From: RGIG7450 sp045633565 | GTDB lineage: Bacteria > Bacillota > Clostridia > RUG12999 | NCBI GenBank assembly: GCA_045633565.1 | Contig: JAZQYO010000022.1 | Coordinates: forward strand, 1 to 36,027 | Length of the DNA stretch: 36,027 nt | Direction: 5' to 3' | Part shown: piece by piece, positions 17,168 through 25,294 of the stretch | Numbering within the stretch: position 1 is the first letter of the stretch | Layout: each line of letters opens with the position of its first letter | Notes under the pieces: generated by a model | Database searches by the model: none | What the model saw: the letters and a program-made list of their open reading frames with translations, nothing else | Told to the model about the DNA's origin: nothing | Made by a program: the position numbers and the translations under genes

Positions 17168-18121
17168 ATGAGAACATTTACAGCCAGAGAAAATGATACA
17201 GGTATGAGAATGGACAGATTTACACAGAAAGTCTGCCCGGCTCTTCCATCTTCTCTTTTGTATAAATACATTAGAATAAAAAGGATAAAAGTCAACGGAA
17301 AAAGAACAGAACTTTCCTATCGTTTGTCGCTGGGCGATGTGGTGGATATGTATATCAACGACGAATTTTTTGACGTGACTGAGGAAAATGCCTTTTTAAA
17401 GACAAAAATCTGTCCCGACGTGGTTTATGAGGACGAAAACATTGTTGTGGTCAACAAACCGCAGGGGCTTGTTGTTCATGAGGATGACAGTGGTGAACAG
17501 ATTAATACGCTCATTTCCGCTATAAAAAAGTATTTGTATGATAAAGGTGAGTTTGAACCGGAAAAAGAAAATACTTTTGTGCCGGCACTTTGCAACCGGA
17601 TTGACCGCAATACAGGCGGACTTGTAATTGCGGCTAAAAACGCCCATTCTCTGAAAATTATGAATCAGAAAATAAAAGACAGGGAAATGGACAAATATTA
17701 TTACTGTCTGGTGAAGGGCGTGCCCAAAAATGAGACAGGAATTTTAAAAAACTGGCTTTTTAAAGACGAAAACAAAAAAGAGGTCAAGGTATACGACAGA
17801 CCGGGTGAAGGCAGAAAAACTGCCATAACAGAATATGAAACGGTAAAAAAATATAAGGGGTTCAGTCTGGTTCGGGCGAAGCTTATAACGGGCAGAACTC
17901 ATCAAATCAGGGCACAGTTTGCCCATGCCGGTAACCCGCTTTTGGGTGACGGGAAATATGGCGACCCCAAGGTAAATGCCACGTCGGGAATGAAATTCCA
18001 GGCGCTTTTTTCCTGCAAAATTATATTTAAATTTAAAACAGCTGCGGGCAGACTTGAATACTTAAACGGTAAAGAGATATCTGTGCCGCTTGAAGATATC
18101 TTAAAACTTTGGAATATTTAA
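17168..18121 (+). CDS. RluA-family pseudouridine synthase
   Basis: Converts specific uridines in RNA (usually 23S rRNA or tRNA) to pseudouridine; the exact site cannot be told from sequence. The 317-aa product has an N-terminal S4 RNA-binding domain (LYKYIRIKRIKVNGKR at about 40-55) and a catalytic domain whose motif NRIDRNTGGLVIAAKN carries the catalytic Asp at residue 146 (Leu replaced by Ile in the usual RLD). TGRTHQIRAQFAHAGNPLLGD is the second signature. The start at 17168 follows GGAGA; an in-frame ATG at 17150 lies in the terminator tail. No promoter fits between the terminator and the start codon, so transcription may rely on readthrough or on a promoter inside the upstream gene. Confidence 0.9.
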   Translation: MRTFTARENDTGMRMDRFTQKVCPALPSSLLYKYIRIKRIKVNGKRTELSYRLSLGDVVDMYINDEFFDVTEENAFLKTKICPDVVYEDENIVVVNKPQGLVVHEDDSGEQINTLISAIKKYLYDKGEFEPEKENTFVPALCNRIDRNTGGLVIAAKNAHSLKIMNQKIKDREMDKYYYCLVKGVPKNETGILKNWLFKDENKKEVKVYDRPGEGRKTAITEYETVKKYKGFSLVRAKLITGRTHQIRAQFAHAGNPLLGDGKYGDPKVNATSGMKFQALFSCKIIFKFKTAAGRLEYLNGKEISVPLEDILKLWNI

Positions 18122-18180
18122 CAGAATTGTAATATAAAAACGGGGAAAAATATGTTATACTAAGATTGGATGATTGTTTT

Positions 18181-18537
18181 TCAGGAACCTAAATCCTGAA
18201 TAAATTCGGCGGCAGATTCACGATTTTCAAAATTTGCTCCGGCAAGAAGCATGTCAATCTGTGACGGATAGAGAGAATAAATGTCTATATAATCGATAAT
18301 TGTCCTGTCCAACTCGTTGCCTGAGCTGTCAAGAGTGTAAAGGCATACAGCGCCGTCTGAAAGCATAACCTTATAGCCGGAAACAGAAGATGCAGGATGC
18401 AGCTCTGTTCTGACGACTTTTGTCTCTGTGGAGGAAAAGGTTAAATCTTCCGCAGCCGGCCTGATATTAACGGTTGCAACAGTTGCGGCAAGAATAATAA
18501 CGGGCAGCAAAATTCGGCGCATTGTATTTTTTGACAT
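18181..18537 (-). CDS. Exported protein with BofC C-terminal-like domain
   Basis: A 118-aa protein with a basic start and one hydrophobic signal or anchor (MRRILLPVIILAATVATV). The rest resembles the small C-terminal domain of BofC: GYKVMLSDGAVCLYTLD (beta hairpin), then IDIYSLYPSQIDMLLAG and a final helix ESAAEFIQDLGS. In B. subtilis BofC restrains the SpoIVB protease in the sigma-K checkpoint. Many Clostridia carry short proteins with this domain and unknown role, so a sporulation function is inferred. The start at 18537 follows AAGGATGG; ATG 18546 overlaps the RBS. It is convergent with the RluA gene and divergent from the PBP gene. Confidence 0.6.
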   Translation of the reverse strand: MSKNTMRRILLPVIILAATVATVNIRPAAEDLTFSSTETKVVRTELHPASSVSGYKVMLSDGAVCLYTLDSSGNELDRTIIDYIDIYSLYPSQIDMLLAGANFENRESAAEFIQDLGS

Positions 18538-18619
18538 AAAAACCATCCTTTTGTATATTCTGTAAATATATTATTTGCATTTATTTATAAATTTATCCAT
18601 TTAAAATGGAGGTTTACAC

Positions 18620-20773
18620 ATGAAAAAAGAAAGAAAAAGCGGGGCAACCGGAAGGAAAATATCAAAAGCGGTAATGTCCGCTCTTTTGGTTGTTGGTGTT
18701 ATCGTTGCTGCAATACTGATATGGAATATCGGTGTGCTTGTTTTTGATGCCTACGGCTTTGATATAACTTTATATAAGACAGACATGGCATCTACAATTT
18801 ATGCGGTGGACCGTGACGGCAATTACAAAGAATATGAACAACTTTATTCTGAAGAACGGCGTGTGTGGGTGCCCATAGACAAGATTCCCGTACACGTTCA
18901 AAAAGCTGCCGTTGCTATTGAAGATGAGCGTTTTTATTCTCATCAGGGTGTAGACCTTAAAAGAACTATTGGTGCCTTTGGCGGATGGCTGACGGGCAGA
19001 AAAGACTATGGCGGAAGTACCATTACCCAACAGCTCATAAAAAATGTTACTGACGAAAAAGACACTACGGCAACACGTAAAGCAAAAGAAATTTTCAGGG
19101 CACTTGTGCTTGAGACACAGCTTGAAAAAGAGGAAATTTTAGAATATTATCTCAACGTTGTATATTTTGCAAACAGTTCATACGGTATACAGACAGCTGC
19201 GCAGACATATTTCAGCAAAGATGCGAAGGACCTTACGTTAGCTGAAGGTGCTGCAATAGTGGGAATAACACAGGCACCAAGCTACTATAATCCGTTTGAA
19301 AATCCTGAAAACAACAAGGAGAAACAAGAACTTGTTCTCGGGAAAATGCTGGAACTTAATTTTATAACAGAGGAAGAATATCATGCCGCAGTAAATGAAA
19401 AGCTTAATTTTATAAAAAATGGAGACAGGCATGACGGTGCAGGTGGAATAAACTCTTATTTTGCCGAGGCGCTTGTGGATGAACTTGTGCCTGAACTGAT
19501 GAAAAAGCTGAACATCCCTGAAGAACAGGCGAAACAGCTTATTTATACAGGCGGACTTAAGATTTATTCTACTCTGGAAGCAAATGTTCAGAAAAATATT
19601 GATAAATATTTCAGTAACGATGGAGAAGGAGGCCTTTTCCCCACACTTTCCGGAGATGTTCAGCCGGAAGCTGCGATTGCAGTTATTTCGGTGGAGGATG
19701 GCTCGGTTAAAGGTGTTTACGGTCAGGCGGGAAAGAAGACTGCAAACCTGACACTTAACAGAGCAATCGACACAACAAGACAGCCGGGTTCTTCAATTAA
19801 ACCGCTTGCGGTTTATGGGCCCGCTATGGAACTTGGACTTGTACAGCCGGGCAGCGTTGTTGTGGATGAGCCTTATTCCAGGGGCAGCTGGCATCCGCAG
19901 AACTGGTACAAAGGATACAAAGGTGCAATAACCATTCAGGAAGCAGTAGTTCAGTCCATGAACATTCCGGCTATAAAGACGCTGGAGCAGGTAGGGGTTG
20001 AGACGGCGTTTGATTTTGCCAAAAACAAGCTTGGACTTTCCACGCTTGTTGACCCCGGCGACAGAGACCTTGCACCTCTTGCTCTTGGGGGACTAACTAA
20101 AGGTGTAACGGTACTTGAAATGACGGCTGCATACAATGCTTTTGCGGCAGACGGAATTTATACCGAGCCGTATTTTTACACGAAAGTTACCGACCGTGAC
20201 GGTAAGGTTCTTATTGAAAAAGAAATTGAAACAAGACGGGTATTTTCAAAGAAAACAGCAAAATATATGACAGGGGTACTGAGAGCAACGGCACAGGGAC
20301 CGCTTGGTTTAGCTGCAGCACTGTCCGACCGTCAGTCTGCAGGAAAAACAGGCTCCACAAACGAGGACAAAGACAGATGGTATATGGGTTATACAACCTA
20401 CTATACAGCAGGTGTCTGGTATGGTTATGACATAGCAGAAACTCTGCCTTATTATGCGACACGTCAGGTTCCGCACAAGCTATGGAAAAATGTTATGACT
20501 GAGGTTCACAGGGGCTTGCCAATCGAGGAATTTGAGGGCATAGATTATGTAATATCTCCTGTCAAAAGGTTTTATTTGTGTGAAGATACCGGGCTTGTTG
20601 CGGTAGATAATTGCCCCAACAAAAAAGAGGTGTTGGAACAAGAAACGGAAGGTTTGGCAATCTGCCACCTTCACAGCAATACAGTAGTACTACCCAGCGG
20701 AGAACCGGTAGTACCTAATGAAGAAATAGTGCTTCCTGATGATTATTATTATGAGGGAATAGAGCAGCAGTAG
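18620..20773 (+). CDS. Class A penicillin-binding protein (transglycosylase/transpeptidase)
   Basis: A bifunctional peptidoglycan synthase of the PBP1A type, 717 aa, anchored by one N-terminal TM helix (about residues 15-40). The GT51 domain has the catalytic motif EDERFYSHQGVD (residues 101-112) followed by GGSTITQQLIKN and ALVLETQLEKEEILEYYLN. The transpeptidase domain has SxxK as PGSSIKP (Ser391, Lys394), SxN as SMN (446-448) and KTG (576-578). All catalytic motifs are intact. RBS GGAGG precedes ATG 18620. The short acidic C-terminus ends at a strong terminator about 80 bp downstream. It is monocistronic. Confidence 0.95.
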   Translation: MKKERKSGATGRKISKAVMSALLVVGVIVAAILIWNIGVLVFDAYGFDITLYKTDMASTIYAVDRDGNYKEYEQLYSEERRVWVPIDKIPVHVQKAAVAIEDERFYSHQGVDLKRTIGAFGGWLTGRKDYGGSTITQQLIKNVTDEKDTTATRKAKEIFRALVLETQLEKEEILEYYLNVVYFANSSYGIQTAAQTYFSKDAKDLTLAEGAAIVGITQAPSYYNPFENPENNKEKQELVLGKMLELNFITEEEYHAAVNEKLNFIKNGDRHDGAGGINSYFAEALVDELVPELMKKLNIPEEQAKQLIYTGGLKIYSTLEANVQKNIDKYFSNDGEGGLFPTLSGDVQPEAAIAVISVEDGSVKGVYGQAGKKTANLTLNRAIDTTRQPGSSIKPLAVYGPAMELGLVQPGSVVVDEPYSRGSWHPQNWYKGYKGAITIQEAVVQSMNIPAIKTLEQVGVETAFDFAKNKLGLSTLVDPGDRDLAPLALGGLTKGVTVLEMTAAYNAFAADGIYTEPYFYTKVTDRDGKVLIEKEIETRRVFSKKTAKYMTGVLRATAQGPLGLAAALSDRQSAGKTGSTNEDKDRWYMGYTTYYTAGVWYGYDIAETLPYYATRQVPHKLWKNVMTEVHRGLPIEEFEGIDYVISPVKRFYLCEDTGLVAVDNCPNKKEVLEQETEGLAICHLHSNTVVLPSGEPVVPNEEIVLPDDYYYEGIEQQ

Positions 20774-20848
20774 AAATGTCATAAAATACGCAATGTCAGG
20801 CAAAACCACTTCGGACGGGGCCTTTTTGTGATGATAAATTAACAATTT

Positions 20849-20886
20849 AAACCGCAGAAAAAACGTATTTTTCTGCGGTTTTTTTG
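20849..20886. terminator. Intrinsic terminator after the PBP gene
   Basis: A 14-bp perfect stem (AAACCGCAGAAAAA with its complement at 20868-20881), 5-nt loop, then a T tract. The preceding 75 bp (20774-20848) contain no gene; only a weak GC hairpin near 20800-20825 was seen. Confidence 0.9.
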
Positions 20887-20907
20887 TAAGTTTTAAGTCC
20901 ACGTGCG

Positions 20908-21008
20908 GTGATTTGGTTAAAATCACAAAAAAGGCGTGAAAAAATGGTCGAAATTTTTAAAAAAATTATGTAAAAATGCTGGACTTTTTTATTTAATAAT
21001 GATATAAT
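20908..21008 (+). promoter_or_regulatory. Promoter region of the hydrogenase operon
   Basis: The 200-bp gene-free stretch before the operon has a -10 box TATAAT (21003-21008) with a weaker -35, TGGACT (20980-20985), spaced 17 bp. Upstream lies a perfect 7-bp dyad GTGATTT-GGTTA-AAATCAC (20908-20926); the overlapping TTGGTTAAAATCACAA is loosely like a Rex operator. A second dyad GGTATG/CATACC sits in the transcribed leader near 21015-21039. Both dyads are candidate regulator sites. Redox control through Rex is known for other clostridial hydrogenases but is only a guess here. Confidence 0.5.
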
Positions 21009-21085
21009 GTATGCGGTATGTTGGAATAGTGTGCATACCAACCAAATGTATTAATTAAAGTGATTTTTAAATAGGAGGAAAGAAA

Positions 21086-21580
21086 ATGGCTACAAAAACC
21101 ACAATTCCGTTCAAAGGCACAAAAGAACAGGAAGAAAAACTCTTGAAGGTAATTGAAGAGTACAAAGGCACAGAAGGTGCACTTATACCCGTTCTTCACG
21201 AAGCTCAGGACATCTACGGCTATATTCCGATTGAGGTTCAGAAAATGGTTTCTGAAGGACTTGATGTGCCTCTCGCAGAAGTTTACGGTGTTGTAACTTT
21301 CTATGCAAGATTTACACTTGAGCCCAAGGGAGAACACCACATTGGCGTATGCCTTGGTACAGCTTGCTATGTTAAAGGCAGCGGCAAACTTATTGAAAGA
21401 ATTCAGAAGAATTTAAATCTTGAAGTAGGCGGATGCACAGAAGACGGTAAATTCTCACTTGAAGCAACACGTTGTATCGGTGCCTGCGGACTTGCTCCGG
21501 TTCTCACAATCGGCGAAGAAGTTTATGGCAGACTGGTAGAAGATGATATTGACGGAATCCTTGCAAAGTATAAAGACTGA
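21086..21580 (+). CDS. hydC: NuoE-like [2Fe-2S] subunit of NAD-linked [FeFe] hydrogenase (HydC)
   Basis: Electron-transfer subunit of the trimeric, probably electron-bifurcating hydrogenase, 164 aa. A helical N-terminal half (LIPVLHEAQDIYGYIP, VYGVVTFYARF) leads into a thioredoxin-like [2Fe-2S] domain with the NuoE ligand pattern: Cys in VCLGTACYVKG and Cys in TRCIGACGLAP. RBS AGGAGG precedes ATG 21086. It is the first gene of the ten-gene operon; its partners NuoF-like HydB and catalytic HydA lie at the far end, about 4 kb away. Confidence 0.9.
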   Translation: MATKTTIPFKGTKEQEEKLLKVIEEYKGTEGALIPVLHEAQDIYGYIPIEVQKMVSEGLDVPLAEVYGVVTFYARFTLEPKGEHHIGVCLGTACYVKGSGKLIERIQKNLNLEVGGCTEDGKFSLEATRCIGACGLAPVLTIGEEVYGRLVEDDIDGILAKYKD

Positions 21581-21598
21581 TAACAAGGGGCTGAAAAT

Positions 21599-21943
21599 AT
21601 GAAATTATCTGAAATACAGGATATTTTAAATGCCGAAGTTCTTACCGGTGATACCGGTGTGGAAATTAACACTGCCTGCGGATGCGACCTGATGAGCGAT
21701 GTTCTTGCTTTTGTTAAGGACCAGTCGCTTCTTCTGACGGGACTTATTAATTCTCAGGTTATAAGGACAGCTGAAATGATGGATATAGTTGCTGTATGTT
21801 TTGTGCGTGGCAAAAAACCCGCCGAGGACGTAATCAAGCTTGCCGAGGCAAAAAACATCGCAATTTTAACCACTGAATATCCTCTTTACACCGCCTGCGG
21901 CAAACTCTATGAAAAAGGACTGGGAGGTCGCGGGGGTGCGTAA
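21599..21943 (+). CDS. DRTGG-domain protein 1
   Basis: A 114-aa protein that appears to be a lone DRTGG domain: DVLAFVKDQSLLLTGLINSQ, then TAEMMDIVAVCFVRGKKP and NIAILTTEYPLYTACGKLY. DRTGG domains occur in HPr-kinase-like, Pta-like and CBS-containing proteins and are thought to be regulatory or ligand-binding; no activity is assigned. It lies 18 bp after hydC. Its last codons overlap the GTG start of the next gene by 8 bp. A second DRTGG gene (23679-24014) lies two genes later, so the two may form a heteromer. Confidence 0.8.
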   Translation: MKLSEIQDILNAEVLTGDTGVEINTACGCDLMSDVLAFVKDQSLLLTGLINSQVIRTAEMMDIVAVCFVRGKKPAEDVIKLAEAKNIAILTTEYPLYTACGKLYEKGLGGRGGA

Positions 21944-22346
21944 AACTTATGAGATATCTGGCATCGATTTTGCACGTGCCGGTGAAGCGTCAAGCAATTT
22001 TAAAACCATTTTAAAACAGCTTGGCATTCCGGGTGAGGTAGTGCGGAAAGTTGCAATATCCATGTATGAGGCGGAAATAAATACTGTCATACACGGCGGT
22101 GGCGGATTTTGTGATGCTGAGATAACAGATAAAAGCATAATAATAAGTTTCACGGACAATGGTCCGGGAATAAGCAACATAGAACTTGCTATGAAGGAAG
22201 GATATTCCACGGCGACCGACAGCGTCAGGGAACTGGGCTTCGGTGCCGGAATGGGACTTCCGAATATGAAAAAATACACTGATGACCTTCAGATAAAAAC
22301 CAAACCCGGTGAGGGGACTACGGTTATATTAACCATAAATCTGTGA
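21936..22346 (+). CDS. GHKL ATP-binding protein, RsbW/SpoIIAB-like
   Basis: A 136-aa stand-alone HATPase_c domain like anti-sigma-factor Ser kinases. The N box is SMYEAEINTVIHG, G1 is DNGPGI and G2 is GFGAGMGLPNMKKY. There is no sensor or dimerisation domain. Family members phosphorylate STAS-type antagonists or bind sigma factors, but no STAS gene is nearby. The start is GTG 21936, 8 bp after GGGAGG; ATG 21909 lies inside the preceding gene and would place the RBS within the ORF. The overlap with both neighbours indicates tight coupling. Confidence 0.82.
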   Translation: MRKTYEISGIDFARAGEASSNFKTILKQLGIPGEVVRKVAISMYEAEINTVIHGGGGFCDAEITDKSIIISFTDNGPGISNIELAMKEGYSTATDSVRELGFGAGMGLPNMKKYTDDLQIKTKPGEGTTVILTINL

Positions 22347-22356
22347 GGTGACAAAC

Positions 22357-23661
22357 TTGTCCTATTTTCATTCAGTAACTTTGAATAAAGATAAATGTCA
22401 CGGATGCACCAACTGTATAAAAAGATGCCCGACAGAGGCAATCAGGGTGCGTGGTGGAAAAGCAAAGATAATCAACGAACGGTGCATAGACTGTGGTGAG
22501 TGCATAAGGGTTTGTCCCTATCATGCAAAGCTTGCGAAAACGGATTCTTTTGATATGCTTTCGCAGTTTAAATACACGGTTGCGATGCCGGCACCTGCAT
22601 TTTACGGACAGTTCAAGGACAATAAAGACGTAAACAAAATTCTTACTGCTTTAAAATACGTTGGATTTGACGACGTTTTTGAGGTGGCAAGAGGAGCAGA
22701 AGTGGTAGCGGAAGCTACTCGACGGCTGATTAAAAAAGGCGGTCTTTTAAAGCCTGTCATAAGTTCAGCCTGCCCGGCGGTTCTAAGACTTATCCGAGTA
22801 AGATTTCCTGACTTGATAAAGCATATCCTGCCCGTTTGTTCGCCTATGGAGACGGCTGCGGTAGCAGCAAGAAAAATTGCAATGGAGAAAACAGGACTTC
22901 CGGCTGATGATATAGGCATATTTTTCATCACGCCTTGTCCGGCAAAGGAAACCAGCATAAAATCGCCTCTTCTCAGAAAAAAATCAGAAGTGGACGGTGC
23001 AATTTCCATTACGGATGCGTATATGAAGATTTGCAATGTTGTTAAAAACATAGATGAACCTGAAAAGCTTGCACAGGCAGGACTGGAAGGGGTATCGTGG
23101 GCACGAAGCGGCGGAGAATGTAAAGCAAGTCATACGATTATCAACATTGCCGTTGACGGTATTGACGAGGTAATAAAAATCCTTGAAGAAATTGAAAATG
23201 GCAAGCTTGATGATATAGACTATGTAGAGCTTCTTGCCTGCAACGGCGGTTGCGTAGGCGGTCCGCTGACTGTTGAAAACAGCTATGTCTGCTCCAACAG
23301 AATAAGAAATATGATAGATCTTGATCCGGAAACAAAACCGGTGGAAAATCTTGATGAAACAAAGCTTATGTGGCAGAAAGCACTTGAGCCCGTTCAGGTA
23401 ATGAAGCTGGCGGATAATTTTGAAGAAGCCATGAACAAGCTTGAACAGATTGATAAAATCTGGGAAACCATGCCAAAGCTTGACTGTGGCTCCTGTGGAG
23501 CTCCTTCCTGCAAGGCACTTGCGGAGGATATAGTAAACGGTCTTGCTTCAGAAAATGATTGTATATTCAGAATGCGTGAAAAGGTTCAAAGTCTTGCAAA
23601 AGAACTTTTTGACCTTGAATCAAGTCCGTACGGCAGTTGCAATAATGACGGCGACATTTAA
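22357..23661 (+). CDS. hydS: Sensory-type [FeFe] hydrogenase-like protein (HydS)
   Basis: A 434-aa H-cluster protein of the putative sensory group. Two N-terminal [4Fe-4S] motifs (CHGCTNCIKRCP, CIDCGECIRVCP) precede the H-cluster domain: L1 SSACPAV (Cys139), L2 TPCPAKETS (Cys194, Lys197) and L3 LACNGGCVGG (Cys295, Cys299). The four cluster-ligand Cys are kept, but the proton-relay Cys of TSCCP is Ala138, the L2 Glu is Ser, and the L3 Met is Leu. A C-terminal four-Cys Fe-S domain (Cys377, 380, 385, 402) follows; no PAS domain is present. These changes suggest slow or no turnover and a hydrogen- or redox-sensing role. I choose TTG 22357 because GAGGTGA is well spaced; GTG 22348 is the alternative. 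Confidence 0.8.
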   Translation: MSYFHSVTLNKDKCHGCTNCIKRCPTEAIRVRGGKAKIINERCIDCGECIRVCPYHAKLAKTDSFDMLSQFKYTVAMPAPAFYGQFKDNKDVNKILTALKYVGFDDVFEVARGAEVVAEATRRLIKKGGLLKPVISSACPAVLRLIRVRFPDLIKHILPVCSPMETAAVAARKIAMEKTGLPADDIGIFFITPCPAKETSIKSPLLRKKSEVDGAISITDAYMKICNVVKNIDEPEKLAQAGLEGVSWARSGGECKASHTIINIAVDGIDEVIKILEEIENGKLDDIDYVELLACNGGCVGGPLTVENSYVCSNRIRNMIDLDPETKPVENLDETKLMWQKALEPVQVMKLADNFEEAMNKLEQIDKIWETMPKLDCGSCGAPSCKALAEDIVNGLASENDCIFRMREKVQSLAKELFDLESSPYGSCNNDGDI

Positions 23662-23678
23662 AGAAAGGCTGTGAAAAG

Positions 23679-24014
23679 ATGACAGTTTCGGGTCTTGTTA
23701 AAGAACTAAATCTTACTGTGCTCACAAACAAGGAGTATGCCGACAGAGAAGTTAAAGGTTGTTATGTCGGGGACCTTCTTAGCTGGGTTATGGGCCGTGC
23801 AGAGCAGGACTCGGCGTGGATTACCATTATGAGTAATATCAACATTGTTGCAGTGGCGGCACTTGTTGATATGGCGTGTATAATTCTTGCTGAAGGTGTT
23901 GCTGTAGATAAAGAAGTTATCGATAAGGCGAACAGCCAGGGAATAATCATTCTTTCCACAGATAAAAACAGCTATGAAACAGCTGTTGCAATCCATAGTG
24001 CAGCGGGAATATGA
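23679..24014 (+). CDS. DRTGG-domain protein 2
   Basis: A 111-aa protein similar in plan to the DRTGG protein at 21599-21943: GCYVGDLLSWVMGRAEQDSA, then MSNINIVAVAALVDMACIIL and GIIILSTDKNSYETAVAIH. This shape matches stand-alone DRTGG/serine-kinase-like proteins found beside hydrogenase genes in Clostridia and Thermotoga. It overlaps the PHP gene by 4 bp (ATGA), so it is coupled to it. Confidence 0.8.
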   Translation: MTVSGLVKELNLTVLTNKEYADREVKGCYVGDLLSWVMGRAEQDSAWITIMSNINIVAVAALVDMACIILAEGVAVDKEVIDKANSQGIIILSTDKNSYETAVAIHSAAGI

Positions 24015-24712
24015 TTTACTACGATTTTCACATTCATTCAGCACTTTCGCCTTGCGGCGACAAGGATATGACGCCCAACAATATTGTTAACATGGCGGCA
24101 ATTACCGGACTTGATGCAGTTGCAATTTCCGACCACAACTCGGTGGGAAATGTGCGTGCGGCGATGAAAGTCGGTGAGCAGGTAGGCGTTAAGGTTCTTG
24201 CCGGCATGGAGGTTGAAACAGCTGAGGAAATTCATGTTCTTACTTTATATGAAACAATAGAGGCGGCCGAAGAGGTTGCAAAAAAGGTTTACCAGGCTTT
24301 GCCGGACATTAAAAACCGTCCGGAAATTTTCGGAAACCAATACTATATGGATGAGGAAGACAATATTATCGGCGAGGAAGAAAAGCTTCTCATTTCTCCC
24401 ACCACTATTCAGGTGGAAGATTTGCTTGATATGGTGAAAAGCGTCGGCGGAATATACTTTCCGGCACATGTTGACAGGCACTCATATAGTATACTCACAA
24501 ACCTTGGTTTTATACCAGAGGAGCTTGAAATAGACGGCATAGAAATATCCAAAAAAGTGGATGATGTGGAGGCATATTTAAGTAGCAGACCGGACCTTGA
24601 AGGCTATCGGGTGCTGAGAAATTCCGATGCGCACTATCTTGAGGATATTGCCAACAGAGAAGCTTTTTTAGAAATAAATGTTGTAAATGAATTGTTTAAC
24701 CGGAGGGTTTGA
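24011..24712 (+). CDS. PHP-domain metal-dependent phosphoesterase
   Basis: A 233-aa single PHP domain, like the TrpH/YciV class of phosphoesterases. Metal ligands are visible in DFHIHSALSPCGD (residues 5-17), SDHNSVGN, a Glu in AGMEVETAEE, HVDRHS and NSDAHY near the C-terminus, so a trinuclear site is likely intact. The substrate is unknown; relatives act on 3',5'-nucleotides or phosphorylated metabolites. Position between DRTGG and GHKL genes suggests it removes or breaks down a signal made by this cluster (inference). It shares one base with the next ATG (TGATG). Confidence 0.87.
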   Translation: MIYYDFHIHSALSPCGDKDMTPNNIVNMAAITGLDAVAISDHNSVGNVRAAMKVGEQVGVKVLAGMEVETAEEIHVLTLYETIEAAEEVAKKVYQALPDIKNRPEIFGNQYYMDEEDNIIGEEEKLLISPTTIQVEDLLDMVKSVGGIYFPAHVDRHSYSILTNLGFIPEELEIDGIEISKKVDDVEAYLSSRPDLEGYRVLRNSDAHYLEDIANREAFLEINVVNELFNRRV

Positions 24713-25254
24713 TGAAAGAATTATCGCTTCACATTCTTGATATTGTGCAGAATTCCATTAAGGCCGGCGCAAAAAACATTGAGATTAAAATTGATGAAAA
24801 TACGGCTGATGATTTGCTCACCATTGAGATAAACGACAATGGTTGCGGAATGAGCGAGGAATTTCTCAGGAAAGTAAAAGACCCTTTTGTTACAACAAGA
24901 ACAACCCGCAAAATGGGTATGGGAATCTCTCTTTTTGAAGCTGCAGCGGTGCAGTGTGGTGGTGGGCTGGACATTGAGTCGGAGCTTGGTGTTGGTACAA
25001 AGCTTAAAGTCACTTTTGTGCACAGCAGTATTGACCGTGCGCCAATAGGAGATATGGCGGAAACAATGCTCACCATTATATCGGGAGCCCCCGACATAGA
25101 ATATATTTACGAGCATAAAAAAGATGATAAGGTATTTTTGCTGGATACTGTTCAGCTTAAGGATATCCTCGGTGACATTCCCCTTGACACACCTGATGTA
25201 TTAAACTGGATTGTCGGGTTCATCAGGGAAGGATTAGCCGATATAAATATATAA
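24712..25254 (+). CDS. GHKL ATP-binding protein, histidine-kinase-like
   Basis: A 180-aa protein with a clear HATPase_c domain: N box HILDIVQNSIKAGAKN, G1 DNGCGM, a lid segment DPFVTTRTTRKMGMGISLF, and G2 within GVGTKLKVTF. About 60 C-terminal residues (from IISGAPDIEYIYEHKKDD) match no domain I know. It has no phospho-accepting His domain or sensor, so it is an orphan ATPase or kinase module. The start at ATG 24712 overlaps the PHP stop and follows CGGAGGG; an upstream TTG is less likely. It is the second GHKL protein in the operon and is clearly different from the RsbW-like one. Confidence 0.82.
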   Translation: MKELSLHILDIVQNSIKAGAKNIEIKIDENTADDLLTIEINDNGCGMSEEFLRKVKDPFVTTRTTRKMGMGISLFEAAAVQCGGGLDIESELGVGTKLKVTFVHSSIDRAPIGDMAETMLTIISGAPDIEYIYEHKKDDKVFLLDTVQLKDILGDIPLDTPDVLNWIVGFIREGLADINI

Positions 25255-25294
25255 TTCTATAAAAATTTTAGTTCAAATATTTAAGGAGGAAAAG

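Noticed and set aside
18127..18161. Promoter TTGTAA...TATACT between the convergent RluA-like and BofC-like genes
   Set aside because: The spacer would be 23 bp, no -35 exists at 17 bp, and transcription would run antisense into the BofC-like gene without a clear product.
22348..23661. Second catalytic [FeFe] hydrogenase
   Set aside because: The relay Cys is Ala and other L2/L3 residues are changed, so a sensory role fits better than catalysis.
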